Below are positions 20,561-33,752 of a DNA stretch of 64,000 bases, one piece after another. The first letter of the stretch is position 1. Each line of letters starts with the position of its first letter. Source of the stretch: Enoplosus armatus (Eukaryota; Chordata; Actinopteri; Centrarchiformes; Enoplosidae); assembly GCF_043641665.1 (NCBI RefSeq), contig NC_092196.1:13591192-13655191 (forward strand), written 5' to 3'. The notes beneath the pieces are model-generated. The model was not told the DNA's origin. It worked only from the letters and a program-made list of their open reading frames with translations, and did no database searches. The translations under genes and the position numbers were made by a program.

Positions 20561-21768
20561 GTAAATATCCCTGATAATATCCTCTATCAGGGCATTAGTG
20601 ACTTTTCCAAAAATGTCAAAAGACTAGACTGTAAAACTGATACTTTTGCATGACGTGTTTTGAGTTTGATGGAATATAAAAAATGTTCCCAGTAATTCAA
20701 CTATTATATGTTTAGCTTTAATATCCCTATTCAAGTAGTCTCAGTGTTGGAGGCAGGTGAATGGGATGTTATCAGTTGCTCTTGCCTTATTACAATGTTT
20801 GAATAATTTCCTTTATTGTAGGCAGAGCCACTGGTTGTACCAAAGATAAGGACATGTTCCTAATGTGAGGTCTGGGGCCTTTAAGGGACTTTCAGAGAGG
20901 AATTATTAATTACTATAAATCCATGCACAATACTTTGTAACAGTGGGAGAATGTAGGCCTGTCAGGATTATTATTCGAGGAGTCATATGATCCATTGTTA
21001 TCTGCCCACTTTCAATACTTAATGCAAATCTAATAAAACTCCTCTCAGATGGATATCTATTGGATAAATGTTTATCTAAAAGGGGTCCGATGGGTAAAGC
21101 TTATCCCTCTGACATTTTTCCATCCATCCTTGTCATGCAGCAACCCCTGGATTGATTGTGCAGGGAAGGTTTTGATTCACAGAATTGGTAAAATGTAGAT
21201 ACTGAGAGCTGCGATAAATAGATGACATAGGTCCTCCTGGCCCACTCTACAAGCCTTCATGAAAGATGCTTGTGTTCAGAGTCTCCTCATGTTTTTCTGA
21301 GATAATCCACTCACCCGGCAAGGCGTAGCTCGACACCCACAGCTGTGTCAAAGACAGCTATTCTCTGTGGTTCTCATTGGAATCCACTAAACATGGGCCT
21401 CCCAGCCTGTTTCCAAATATTTATGATAAATATATGCTGCATTAGTCTTTTCATACTTTACTAATGTGATGCTCGTTGTTGTAAGTAGTAAGAAGTTATA
21501 AATACTTTTGCAGTACCATTTGTATGATGAATAAAAAACTGATTTAAATTGGGTCTGTGTTTTTTGTCATTTCCAGGATACCTGTCCTTGTCTAACCCAA
21601 GCTGAACTCAGCGACATCATCACCTGAAGACCCAGTAGTGGAGCACGATATTTCCAGTACTATAGACTTTCACATTTCTTTGTGGGACTATAAGTGGGCC
21701 CTTTGCAACAAACAAAGACTGAAATAAAACCAAGACAAATCCATCTGATTCAAACAACACCTTTCACC

Positions 21769-22416
21769 ATGGCAACCACGGGCATGCAGTTGCTGGGCCT
21801 CATCATGTCCATTGTGGGTTGGGTGAGTGGGGCGATAGTCTGTGCCATCCCCCTGTGGCGAGTCACTGCCTTCATCGGTAACAACATAGTGACGGCTCAG
21901 ATCATTTGGGAAGGTCTTTGGATGAATTGCATTGTGCAGAGCACAGGTCAGATCCAGTGTAAGGTGTATGACAGCTTGCTGGCTCTGCCCAGTGACATGC
22001 AGGCAGCCCGCGGCCTCACCGTGTTCTCCATCCTGATCTGTGGCCTGGCTCTGGCTCTGGGGGTCCTTGGAGTCAAGTGCACAAAGTGCATCGGTGTAAA
22101 CAGCCTCAAGGCCCGTATTGCTCGCATCTCTGGCGCCCTTTTTGCCATCGCTGGGTTCCTCTACCTTGTGCCCATCTGCTGGACTGCCCACTCCATCATC
22201 AGGGATTTCTATGATCCACATGTGGCAGCCCCCCACAAGCGTGAGCTCGGCCCTGCCCTTTACATCGGCTGGGGGGCATCAGCTTTGCTCCTCATTGGGG
22301 GATCTCTGCTCTATGCTGGGTCAAGTCCCCCTGGAATCCCAGGCTCTCCCACCTTCAGCAGTGGAGAAAGTAGTCCCCGCAGGGCACCTGCCACACAAGT
22401 CAAAGGTTATGTTTAA
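21769..22416 (+). CDS. Claudin (claudin-3/4/5-like classic claudin)
   Basis: Coding sequence in one exon, 215 residues. The ATG at 21769 has a strong Kozak context (CACCATGG); an upstream in-frame ATG at 21694 would add 25 polar residues before TM1 and is not expected for a claudin. Four membrane segments: about 8-27, 82-102, 120-139, 163-183. The claudin signature W30-GLW(49-51)-C54-C64 is intact, with TAFIGNNIVTAQIIWEGLW and CKVYDSLLALP as in claudins 3 and 4. The protein ends in KGYV, a PDZ-binding YV tail for ZO-1-type scaffolds. Unusually, there is no Cys pair just after TM4 for palmitoylation; cysteines lie after TM2 instead (C104, C107). It is expected at tight junctions, controlling paracellular permeability. 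The exact paralogue cannot be assigned by eye. Confidence 0.95.
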   Translation: MATTGMQLLGLIMSIVGWVSGAIVCAIPLWRVTAFIGNNIVTAQIIWEGLWMNCIVQSTGQIQCKVYDSLLALPSDMQAARGLTVFSILICGLALALGVLGVKCTKCIGVNSLKARIARISGALFAIAGFLYLVPICWTAHSIIRDFYDPHVAAPHKRELGPALYIGWGASALLLIGGSLLYAGSSPPGIPGSPTFSSGESSPRRAPATQVKGYV

Positions 22417-22653
22417 GTTCCCAAAATGTCTGAAAGCCTTCAAGTCCCAGAAATACACCCCCAAACGATGACAAACCTGATTCCTCTCCTTTTGATTTTG
22501 CTTCTTGTAATTATTTTATATTTAATGTTATTCCAGTTTGCTTTTTTCTCTGAAAAGCCGCAGGAGGCTGTTTAGGGAAAATTGAACTCATTTCATTATT
22601 TCATACCTGATGCCCCTCAGTAACCTTTTTCTCTGTCTGTCAGTGTAAAATAC

Positions 22654-22659
22654 AATAAA
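22654..22659 (+). terminator. Polyadenylation signal of the claudin gene
   Basis: AATAAA about 240 nt after the stop, followed by GTTGTTGG and a GTGTGTGTTT stretch. Confidence 0.75.
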
Positions 22660-24214
22660 GTTGTTGGTCCTCCAAATCCTCTCTTGAGGGAAATGGTGTG
22701 TGTTTACATTTTTATAGTAACATATAAAAGCTCTTATGTGTTTGAAAGTATAGTAGTTTTAAAAAGAAAATCTTTGTTTTGCTCATTTATGTAAACACTA
22801 CGAGGGCAGTGAGCTGCTAAGTGGAGAAGAACAATAGAACAATGGGGATGTGTGTACATTTGCTTGTGGTGCCATATTGTTGTGTGTGTGTGTGTGTGTG
22901 GTCCTCCATCTCCTATCTTCCATCTCCTCTTCCCTGTCTTGGCCACCCGGTGCCAGGGACAAAGAAAAACATCTTTCTTTCACAACATAAAAATGCTGAT
23001 ATTCCTTCACTTAACAGCGAGTACAGCAGCTCTCTTAGTGATGTCAAAGAACCTCCTACTCCTTGTCAGAGTCACAATGGACAGGAATTCACTGATGTGG
23101 CTAAAGTTTCCTTCCCTTCACCTATCTTGGATATTCCAGCTGATAATTGTATGATATTAAGTAAAAAAAAACAAACAGATCAACACGTTTGTAAAGCATG
23201 TGTGCGTGCCTATCTGTCAGTGTCTCCGTGTGTAAGCATGTAATGTGGGATGTTAGAATCCACAGTGGAAAAAGCATAATCTTTATTCATGAGACATTGT
23301 TCAGATCCCTCAGAGTCTGTGCTCCTTTAATTTTAAGTAAACGATCATCCACAGAATGTTTCAAAAACAATTTCTGTGAATTAAAACCAGAGAGAGGCTT
23401 GGAGTTTGGTTACATGCTGACATGATGCTGGATGAACTTGCTTTCTATCCGCTGTAAACAGTACATTTGATCACGCTTGCGAGGGGATGCATGGCTACTT
23501 CGGTTTTGTTTTTCTTTCTGTTCGTAACAGCAGAGGACAGAGCAACACAATGCCACTTTATAGAGCATTACAGCACCACAACAACAATGGGCACCAGTGT
23601 CCCAAGTGCCAGGTAGTGACTCATACATGACCTAAGTAGGCCTATACCAATGTCGGTAGAGTAATGCCGTGAATACAGTAAGGCAGCCTGTGCTGTTTTA
23701 CTGTACAATTGTGTGAGACAAGTGCACCATTTACATTGTAAATAATCAGTGCAGTGTCTCAAAATAACTATAAAAGTAAGGTACCAACACCATACAGATT
23801 ATAAGTGTACTAAAAATTGTGGAATACCACAAACCATCCACAGGGCCAAGTACACACAGCTGATTCAATGACTTGTTCAAGACACTTCAGTGAGGTTTTT
23901 AACATCATCACTCTGCTACCAGCTCACCTGAGATCTTGTTTCTATATAGGTCTGAATTTAGACCAAGAAGCCTCTGCATGAATACAAACAATAATGTTTA
24001 CAGGTGAAACTGAGGTGCTGTAGATGTTTAAAAAGAGAATATGGCATCAGAGTAATACAAATGGCAGCATAAGAGTGGCATAACTCTGCAATCACTGGCT
24101 AAATGAGTAATGCTGTCCTCTTTCACCGGTCGGGTGTGGACAGAAGTGCTGCTTTGTTGGGCAAAACAAGATTTTCAGGGAGTGTTAAGTTACTCTTTAA
24201 TGTTGTAGCTGATC
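22660..24214. other. Intergenic between claudin and hgs
   Basis: Contains a short (GT)n tract at 22880-22900. No exon, RNA gene or further repeat recognised. Confidence 0.5.
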
Positions 24215-24735
24215 AAAGTTTTACTTAAGTAAAAGTATTATTATTAAAAGTAAGTAGTATCAAAATTTACTTAAAGTGCCAAAAGTAAAAGTACTCAGAA
24301 TATGCAGAATGGCCCATTTCAGAATAATAGATTATAATTATTGATGTGTTAATGTGTACATCACTTTAATGTTGCAGTTAGCAAAGGGGCTCATTTTAAT
24401 TACTTAATATACTGCTGGGTGTCTTACAGTAATCTATAATAATACATCATAGTTTATTAGTTGTTTATATTTTATATTAATAATCTAAATCTGCAAAGTA
24501 ACTACAAACTAAAGTTATCAAATAAACGTAGTGGAGTAAAAAAAGTACAATACTTACTTAACTCTGGAATGTAGTGGAGTAGTATATAAGTATAAAGTAG
24601 CATAAAATGGAAATACTTGAGTAAAAGTACTACTTCAACCATGTAGGCTAACTGTAATATAAATGTAGTGGAGTAAAAGTAATTTTTGTCCTTGTGAAAT
24701 ATAGTGGAAAATATGAATACTCAAGTAAAGTGCTA
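24215..24735 (-). mobile_element. TACTT-rich interspersed element, copy 3 (inverted)
   Basis: The same element as at 2391 but in reverse orientation. It starts with AAAGTTTTACTTAAGTAAAA and runs through GTAGTGGAGTAAAAAAAGTA to ATGAATACTCAAGTAAAGTG. It lies just upstream of the hgs promoter. A partial internal tandem repetition (two GTAGTGGAGTA blocks) is visible. Confidence 0.8.
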
Positions 24736-24799
24736 GTTGCTTAATTGTTCAAAATACTTGTCTTTGCATCTATCAGTCGCGAGAGGGAGAAAATCCCTG

Positions 24800-24850
24800 T
24801 GTTGCTGTTGTTTCCACGGCGGAAGTGGGAAGTAGGAAGAGCTGTACAGC
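24800..24850 (+). promoter_or_regulatory. hgs promoter with ETS-type sites
   Basis: GGCGGAAGTGGGAAGTAGGAAG at about 24818-24839 contains a consensus GCGGAAGTG ETS/GABP site plus two weaker GGAA cores, within 170 nt of the hgs start and with no TATA box. This fits a housekeeping promoter; the assignment is inference. Confidence 0.5.
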
Positions 24851-24964
24851 TGTGCTCCGTGTAGCTAGCAAGGAAGCTAACAGGCTAACCTCAGCGGTGA
24901 AAATATCAAGATCCGTTGACTAAACAAGACGCCTCGACAGCTACTTTGAGACTTTAAAGCTAAC

Positions 24965-26155
24965 ATGGGGAAAGGCGGAGGTACATTTGAGAGGCTTCTG
25001 GGTAAGTTATCAACATATTTGTTAAGTTAATAGTTTATTAGCCAACTATGAGCCAAAGTGCGATGTTTTTCAGCGTATTGTTTTGACAGACGCTGGGGCT
25101 GTGGCTCTCAGGCCAGCTAATTTTAGCCTGCTAACAATTTCGCTGCTATTGTTTGGAGGCCCAGATATGCTCACTAGATTTTGCATACCCGACTAAATGG
25201 CGAATATAATCTTGTTCATCCGTCTAAGTCTAATCGAAGCTAATTACCTTATCCTTGTGTTATCTTCGTGCTATTAGCCAAAGCTAAACCAAGCTGTTGA
25301 TTTTCTTTAGGTTCGTATCAGCTTCAGACGCGATAATATACCAACGTTAGCTAGTGATTCACACCATCAGTAGCTGATAATGTTACTGTATAACTGATGA
25401 CATGGCTCGGCTGCCCATGAAAGCCAGGCAGCAAAGCACAACATTGTGAATTGCGTAATACTTATGACTTTTGGTGTTGTCTAGAGTCCACAACAGGTTG
25501 ATTAACTGCAAGACGTGTATAATTAGCTACGATGCTAATATATTCTATGTATAGATCAACGGTACACTGAATTAGACACATTTCCTTTAAAATACAGTTG
25601 GCAAAGGTAATGTTAGAGGGCTAATTAACTTAGCTTACCATAGCACGTTCCCAGGAAAAAAATAAACTTTGTCATACCATGCAGGTGGTGTGGGTGGTTT
25701 CATGAGTCATGCTGAAAATTATGTATTAACTACTAAACTGCTTATTGAGTTTCAGTTGACATTGGTGGCTGTATAAGCCCCCAGTTGATAAACCAATCTC
25801 TGTACCTTTCTTACAGTATTTTAGTGATGGAATATTATCAAGTTTGCTGTGTGGTAATTGGAAACACAAAAATGTAGAAATATACACACCATGTAAGCAT
25901 AGTATTAGGTAATGAAGTTCCTTAAATTAGATGTTGACACATCCTCAAGTTCAAGGCGTTTATCATGTCAGTTTATACTGTGCTGTAGCTGTGCATATTT
26001 CCATATTCCCAAAGATACAGTTTGTGATTATTACCACAAACCAAACAGTCAAACTAGGATCAAATGTCACTCCACTTAATAAGTAATCAGTAATAAGACA
26101 GTGTTTTGGTAATGAGTGCTGGTACAAACATGACAATTTTGAGAAAACACACATC

Positions 26156-26226
<71 letters not shown>

Positions 26227-29200
26227 CAGACAGAGTTTTCATATAGCATGTCTATAACACGTCTAGGACTGTGATCAGGAAAGGCGGAGACTCCTTATTT
26301 TTTATGACTTGGTGGTTTGGTGTGTGGTAGATATTAGGCAGACATATATACATGTTAGAGCTTTAACCATCTGTACTAATTGCAGATAAAGCCACCAGTC
26401 AGCTGCTGCTGGAAACTGACTGGGAATCCATTCTGCAGATCTGTGATCTCATTCGACAAGGAGACGCACAGTGAGTGATTCTGCCCACTTACCTTTACAT
26501 TCATACCCCTAGATGTTGAAATTGAAAGTTTATCTTTCTTTTTTTTTTGCTTTGCTCACTTAATTTATTATTGGACCTTCTTTTGAGCATTCTTTGTTTT
26601 TGTCCTTGCAGAGCTAAATATGCTATCGGGGCCATTAAGAAGAAGCTGAATGACAAAAATCCACATGTGGCCCTCTACGCACTTGAGGTAAGAAGTGTGT
26701 ACCATAGAAAATGAGCTGCTAAATTATTTCTCAGCAGCTTAAAAAATACATTATAACATGTAAAAAGCACAGAATTAACTGTAAACCTACAGTTATGCTA
26801 TTTTCTAGTTTGTCTATTTTGTTGTGTGTTAGTGTGCTATTTTGTTGTCTTTTTTTTTGTTGAGAAAGCTGCTTTGGTGAAATGTGTATAACATAGTTGG
26901 CATGGTGAATAATTACGTGGCCTCGACACCCTGCAGGTCCTGGAGTCAGTGGTGAAAAACTGTGGCCAGACGGTCCATGATGAGGTGGCGAGTAAACAAA
27001 CTATGGAGGAACTGAAGGATTTACTCAAGGTGACCTTCGTTCTATTCATTTCTTATGATCCCGCTCTGTTTAATTTCCAATATACTGTCTTCAGTCTCAT
27101 TCTTTTCAAGTTGCTACAGTTCAGTTATTTCCCCACACATGTTACAAACATACATTTGCACAAGTTTTGACTTTAGTTGTAGTCAATAAAAACGATTTTC
27201 ATTGTGAAGCTGAATTTGCTGACAAAGGCACCATTTATAGAATCTGGTTTAGGGCTGCAACTAAAAATATTTTCATTATCAGTTAATCTGTCAGTTAAAG
27301 TTTTGATGAATCCACTGAGCTTTTAGTCTGTTCTCACCACAGTTTCTGAGAGGCCGAGAGCAGAAATACTTTATTGATTTCTGGGGGGAAATTAAGCAGG
27401 TAGGCAGGTGCTCCCATTCAACAATAGAAAAAGTTGCATAGAGAAATTAGGAATCTTCAGATGTGTTGTTTTGTTCAACCAGCAGCCAAAAACCCAAAGA
27501 TATTCAGTTCACAATGATGTAAAACAATAGATACCTAAAATGCTGCAACCAGCTAATATTTACGACTGAAACAATCAATCAATTGCTAATTAATTTTCTC
27601 CATCTACTAATTGATTCTTCCACTAGTTTCACCTCTAATCAGGTTAAGCAATATCTGTGCAAATATGTATCAGTCCCCTGCCCTCCTCTGTCAAAGTAAC
27701 ATGGAAACAAGCAGTGGAAAGTTTGGAAACGGTACCCTTTTACACAGACAAGGTGATGTCTCACCTCTCTCACCCTCTCTCTTGACTCGATAAGTGCTCG
27801 CTGCATCACAGCATGAGCTAGCAGTATTTGATTGGATCCCAGCTATATCATGTGACACCAGCTCCGGCAGCCCATGCTGGTTTCCACTTCCTGATGATGT
27901 CATTGCCTTGTGACACGAGGGTTTTTTCAGACCAAAGCCTGGTACTTCCCACCTCACTTCTTGTTGTCAAACACAACGTTGTTTGATTCAGTTTGTGTTT
28001 GAAAAGCTCAGTTGTAGCAATGTTATATCGCAACAGAAATGTAGAATAGAAACTCAAAAGGGACTTAAAGCTGTAAAGACAGGTTTATTTTACTCTGTGT
28101 GGTTCTTTTACCACCAGAAACAGACGGAACCAAACGTCAGAAACAAGATCTTGTACCTGATCCAGGCGTGGGCTCACGCCTTCCGCAACGAACCCAAATA
28201 TAAGGTGGTTCAAGACACCTATCAGATCATGAAAGTGGAAGGTAAGCGGACACATACTGTGATTTGTTTTCCATCAGCAATATTCAAAAAACATGGTACA
28301 TTGTATTACACAGCAATTATTATGCATCATCATTGACTTCTGTTAATGTGCTGCTAGTGTCACACTATGTTTAACAGGTCTGTTTTTTCTTTTCTTTTCT
28401 CTCAGGTCATGTGTTCCCTGAGTTTAAGGAGAGTGATGCGATGTTTGCGGCTGAGAGAGTGAGATATTTTTATTTTTCCTGATGTAGAGTTAGGTTTATG
28501 AAGTGGGTGGATATGTGTAGAGTATCAGCATGCGCTGTTGCGAGTCCTGGCTCTTAAGTACTTAGAAGAGAGGATGACCATACACTAAGCTCCAGTGGTT
28601 TTTGTTGTACCACCATATCTGTAGTAATGTGTGATGTCTGTCTGCTTTGTCCAGGCCCCAGACTGGGTTGATGCTGAGGAATGCCACCGGTGCAGAGTCC
28701 AGTTTGGAGTTATGACAAGAAAGGTAGGCTGGGCGTTCTTGAAACTAGGGCACTTGGAGATTTTATGGTTTCCTCCATTCAGTTACAGGAGTGTATGTGT
28801 GTGTATGTGGAGTATATATTTATAGAGCATGTGCGGAAGTTGACCTCGATTTGTGTTCTTTGCTTTTCCAGCACCATTGTCGAGCCTGTGGACAGATTTT
28901 CTGTGGCAAGTGTTCGTCTAAGTACTCCACAATTCCCAAGTTTGGCATAGAGAAGGAGGTGCGCGTGTGCGAGCCGTGCTTTGAGCTGCTTAACAAGTGA
29001 GTCCCCAGACCTGATGATCAAACTACCAGATTTAGTGTGAATTACAGTCTCCGGGTGTGAAGTATGGTGGCTGTCAGTGCCTCTATATCTGTGTCCTGCA
29101 GTGTAGAGAACTACTTCATTAGCTGCAGCATGACACTGACATTTAAATGATTCTCAAGTTATGCTGTATACTTTGTTGTTGCGTTTATGTATGCATTGGT

Positions 29201-32200
29201 TTTAGATTGTTGTTATGCCTCCGCGCTGGCGATAGCCGTGGCCGAAGGCATTATGTTTTCACAATCATACGTCCCATTCTCTCAAGGCGATATCTCAGGA
29301 ACGCTGTGAGGGAATAGGGAATTTCTTCAAATTTGGCACAGACATCCACTTGGACTCGAGGAGGAATTGATTAGAATTTGATGGTCAAATGTCACTGTGA
29401 CCTCAAAATGACTGACAAACACGTTTTTGACCATAACTCAAGAATTGATGCGGTAATTATGACAAAATTTCCCACAGATGTTTAATGGGACACAATGATG
29501 AAGTGATGACATTTCTACCCAAAAGGTAAAAGGTCAACTTCACTGTGACATCATAATGTCCTGGAAAACACTTTTTGGTCGGACACTGAATAGGTGACAC
29601 TTTTCCAAAGGTCATTGTCATTGTGATATATGAATCACAACTACAACTTGACCGGTTGGCAGAGGCATACAACTGCAGGGTGGTAATTCTAGCCTCCATG
29701 GCTTCCTGGTTTAGGGTAAAATATTTAAAAAGATTAATGCAGTACATTGTCTATACTCTTGCTCACCATTATTCATGCGTTGACCTTAATTTTGTGTAGA
29801 AATATTGCCTCATGTTCTTTGCCCTGTTTGTCTGTTGGTTAGTTAATGGTCGCAAAAACAAATTTTACTGAAATTTGGTGGAAAGTTAAACCATGGGCCA
29901 AAAATAGAACAGATTAATTTTTTAGGAAATTAGTGCAACCGTGTGGCCATTTATAATGTGTTCTATCGCGATTCTAAATGTGTTGTTTTTCATTACAACA
30001 AATTTTGAGCAGTATTTCCCACATTTTGGTACACATTAAATGTCCCTGGAAAAAATTCATATGCCATAAAATCATCCTATAACAGTTTCTGATTTAAATG
30101 AAAAGCCACTCTGAGCAATGCTGCAATACGTGATTGTATTTGACTTATAAATGGCTCTGTAGCAACATGAAAAATGACCATAATTTCGTGGTATTGAGTC
30201 TGACTTGAAATTTTGCAGTTAAACCTTTTAGAGCCTTAAGATTCACATAACTCAGCATGAGTATGTGTGTTTTGCAGCATTGACCGAGGTGTGCACTCCC
30301 TGAGCTCTGTCTTGTATTGATCTGTTTTTGGCGAGATCTTGGTGTTTCAAGCAGTATGTTCTCTTCTAATTTACAAGGTTGTTTGTCCTCCCTGATCCCT
30401 TTTCCTCACCAGCCACCCCTCCCTCTCTCCTCCACTTAGGAAAGCTGAAGGAAAAGCCCCCACCCCAGGCCCTGCCGAGCTGCCTCCTGAGTACCTGACA
30501 AGCCCGCTGTCCCAACAGTCACAGGTAAATGTTTAGGAACTATGAGTAGAAAAATTAGATGAGAAGTTGACAATCAAACTGGTCACATTTTAAATACATT
30601 TGTTGATATTGAAGAACTCCCCCTGTAGGAAAACAGACATGTATTGTACATTGTGTATTTTAATGATGCTCTTGGATTTACTCTGCTCTGTATTGGAATT
30701 GAATGGAGTTTGTAGACTCTGAATCTCTTTGGTTCCTTTCCCCTCATTGCTGCTCCCAGGATCTTACCAATGCTACGCTCTCTCACCAGATGCCCCCCAA
30801 GAGAGATGAGGCGGCACTTCAGGAGGAGGAGGAGCTGCAGCTGGCCATTGCCCTTTCTCAAAGTGAGGCTGAGGAGAAAGAGCGAATGGTGGGTTGCACA
30901 GCTGAAATCTTTGTACTCTGTATTTTTACTTCCTGTTTGTAGAGAGAAACTGATACATACCTGTGTGTTTATACTTACAGAGACAAAAGAACTCCTACTC
31001 AATGTATCCCAAAGCTGATCCCACTCCAGTGACTTCCTCAGCACCACCAGTCAGCACCCTCTACACTTCCCCTGTGGTAAGACACATTTCTCATGCTGTC
31101 TTTCTCATTGGCAAACAGAATTATTTACACTGCCAAACATTTTGTTATGATTAAAACCAGTTTCGAAGACCTGCTTATTGTTGAGCAAATCATTGAAATA
31201 TGTTTTGTATAACTAACTATATATATTCTCCCCAGAACTCCTCTGCTCCATCAGCTGAAGATGTAGACCCTGAGGTACATGTGGTATCCTTCTCTTCTTC
31301 AATACCCACATTAAGGTAGACTAATGAAAATCTTACATGATGCTTATAACACTGATGGTGATATGTCACATTATTCCAGCTGGCCCGTTACCTGAACAGA
31401 ACATACTGGGAGAAGAAACAGGAAGAGGCTCGTAAGAGTCCCACCCCCTCAGCCCCGGCTCCAGTGCCGTTGGCTGAGCCCCTCCCGGCAATCAGTCAGC
31501 CTGTTGAAAGCCACGTCCCTCCTGTCCAGCCAGTCAGCATAGTGGAGGTATGTTGAAACTTTGTGCTGAGAGCAGACGTTGGTAATTTTTATATCTAGCT
31601 GAACTAGAGTGGGCAGACCACAAATGACTTTCTGCGCTCTGCTTCCCTCTCGTCCCTGTCTTCAGCAGCAGTACCAGAACGGGGAGTCGGAGGAGAACCA
31701 CGAGCAGTTTCTGAAGGCTCTGCAGAATGCTGTCACCACCTTCCTTAACCGCATGAAGAGCAACCACATGCGTGGGCGAAGCATCACCAACGACAGTGCT
31801 GTGCTCTCACTCTTCCAGTCCATTAACAACATGCATCCTCAGCTGTTGGACATCCTCAACCAGCTAGATGAGAAGCGATGTGAGTGTTAGCCGTGCGTGA
31901 CTTTGTGTGTGCATTATGCATTTCTATCCTGCTGCGTGTCCAGTCTCTGAACTATCACGTCATGCATGTTGTCGGCAGTGTACTATGAGGGGCTGCAGGA
32001 CAAGCTGGCTCAGGTGCGTGATGCTCGGGCTGCCCTCAACGCCCTTCGGGACGAACACAGAGAGAAGCTGCGTCGTGCCGCAGAGGAGGCAGAGAGACAG
32101 AGGCAGATCCAGCTGGCACAAAAACTGGAGATCATGAGGCAGAAGAAACAGGTAATGAAAGGAGGCTCTCCACTGAAAATGCAGATATTGGTACACTATT

Positions 32201-33752
32201 CATTACCATGCTCACAAGTGTTTGTTTTTGAACTGCAGGAGTACCTGGAGATGCAAAGACAGCTGGCCATCCAACGTCTCCAGGAGCAGGAGAAGGAGAG
32301 GCAGATGCGTCTGGAGCAGCAGAAGCACACAATCCAGATGAGAGCCCAAATGCCTGCTTTCTCCCTGCCCTACGCCCAGGTAGACACATGCGTACTCCAA
32401 CCGTTCTGGTCTCATGCGGCAGTGGTCCCTGTGGCATTTTATCCCAATCACTACTGTAATTGGGATTAGCAGATTGATTGAGAGGGTAGCACATTGGTAA
32501 AATCACCCAGTGTGAATGGTTGGTATGACACATGGGCCTTTGTGGTGCAAGATGGAGAATTACTGCAATCCAGTATTAACGGGACTTTTTGTAATTCAAA
32601 TCAGCAGTACATTTTGTTTTATTGTCATGGTTTTCCATTGAAATAAAATGGGGATTTAGACACCATATTAACCTCCTTATAAATCTTTGGCAATAAATGT
32701 CTGGTAATGTCTTTATGTGCTGTTACGCAGATGCAGTCTTTGCCCCCCAATGTGGCAGGAGGGGTGGTGTACCAGCCCGGTGCTCCACCCAGCTACCCAG
32801 GAACCTTCAGCCCTGCTGGTTCTGTGGAGGGTTCACCTATGCACAACATCTATATGAACCAGCCTGGGCAGACTGCACCACCACAGTACCAGGCCATGCC
32901 CGGCCCTGCCACAGGTGAGGAGGTCAACAAGAAGAAGGATAAACTGAAATAATGCTTTGATAGCTTCAGCACATTCAAGAAACATTTGACATGATACTTT
33001 AATATTTTTAAGTGTGCTCTAGTGTGTGACTGATTGTCCTCTCTTCCTCCAGATCCCAATATGGTTAATGCGTACATGTACCAGGCTGCAGGCGCCAATG
33101 GGCAGCCTGCTCCTCCTCCTGGTCAAGCTCCACCCAATACTAGTCCACCCTACTCCAACTATCAGCCCACACCCACACAGGGCTACCAGGTCTGATTGAC
33201 TCCCACTTTCATTTTATGATCGCTACATAAACTACCGCCAAAATGTTTAAAGATAAGTAATCAGCCCACTAACCGTTGTCCCTCTTCTGTGCAGAATGTG
33301 GTCTCTCAGGCCCAGAGTATGCCCCCCATGTCCCAGGCTGCCCCCACTAACGGTATGGGTTACATGGGCTACCAGCCATACAACATGCAGAACATGATTT
33401 CAGCATTGCCAGGACAGGACCCCAATATGCCCCCGCAACAGCAGTACATGCCAGGCCAGCAGCCCATGTACCAACAGGTCAGCCACTTATCATTTCTTCC
33501 TTTGCTAGCAGATGTTAGCAGTAAGAAAACATGGTAAAGACTTTTCAACATACTGTGTTGAATTATCTAAGCTGTCTTCCAGGCTGAGACAATAACATCT
33601 CCTCACTAATCTTACTTCTACTGTTCCTTTCTTGCTAGGTGGCTCCCCCTGGTGGCCCGCAGCAGCAGCAGCCTCCACAGCAGCAGCAGCAGCCGCAAGC
33701 CCTTCAGGCTGTGCCAGGCAGTGCAGAGGCACAGCTCATCTCCTTCGACTGA
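24965..33752 (+). CDS. hgs: HGS / HRS, ESCRT-0 subunit
   Basis: Twenty coding exons: 24965..25001, 26386..26470, 26612..26687, 26937..27029, 28118..28241, 28406..28458, 28655..28723, 28872..28996, 30440..30524, 30790..30888 (or from 30760), 30981..31076, 31236..31274, 31380..31547, 31666..31879, 31979..32151, 32239..32379, 32731..32914, 33053..33189, 33295..33477, 33639..33752. This gives 764 residues, or 774 with the upstream exon-10 acceptor (human 777). Order: VHS domain (about 1-145); FYVE zinc finger with WVDAEE and RKHHCRACG (about 160-220), which binds PI3P on early endosomes; double-sided UIM around 258-277 (QEEEELQLAIALSQSEAEEK) that binds ubiquitin; coiled coil (about 445-560) that binds STAM; a Pro/Gln/Tyr-rich tail; and a terminal clathrin-box-like LISFD. 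HRS with STAM forms ESCRT-0 and sorts ubiquitinated receptors to multivesicular bodies. Ordinary, highly conserved orthologue. Confidence 0.98.
26154..26221. repeat. (TA)n microsatellite in hgs intron 1
   Basis: About 33 TA units with one GTA interruption. Confidence 0.95.
27251..27640. mobile_element. Nested repeats in hgs intron 4
   Basis: An AGGGCTGCAACTAAAAATAT start and a later AAAAACCCAAAGATATTCAG block belong to one common fish repeat. Between them (about 27355-27410) lies a piece reading AGAAATACTTTATTGATTTC with GGGGAAATTAAG, which belongs to a different fish repeat also seen at 43111-43165. The second appears inserted in the first. Confidence 0.65.
29211..29673. mobile_element. MITE with inverted ends in hgs intron 8
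   Basis: The left end GTTATGCCTCCGCGCTGGC and the reverse complement of the right end (GTTGTATGCCTCTGCCAACC) match. The interior contains the TCTCAAGGCGATATCTCAGGA and TGACCATAACTCAAGAATT blocks that I recognise from repeats scattered in fish introns. No coding capacity. Confidence 0.75.
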
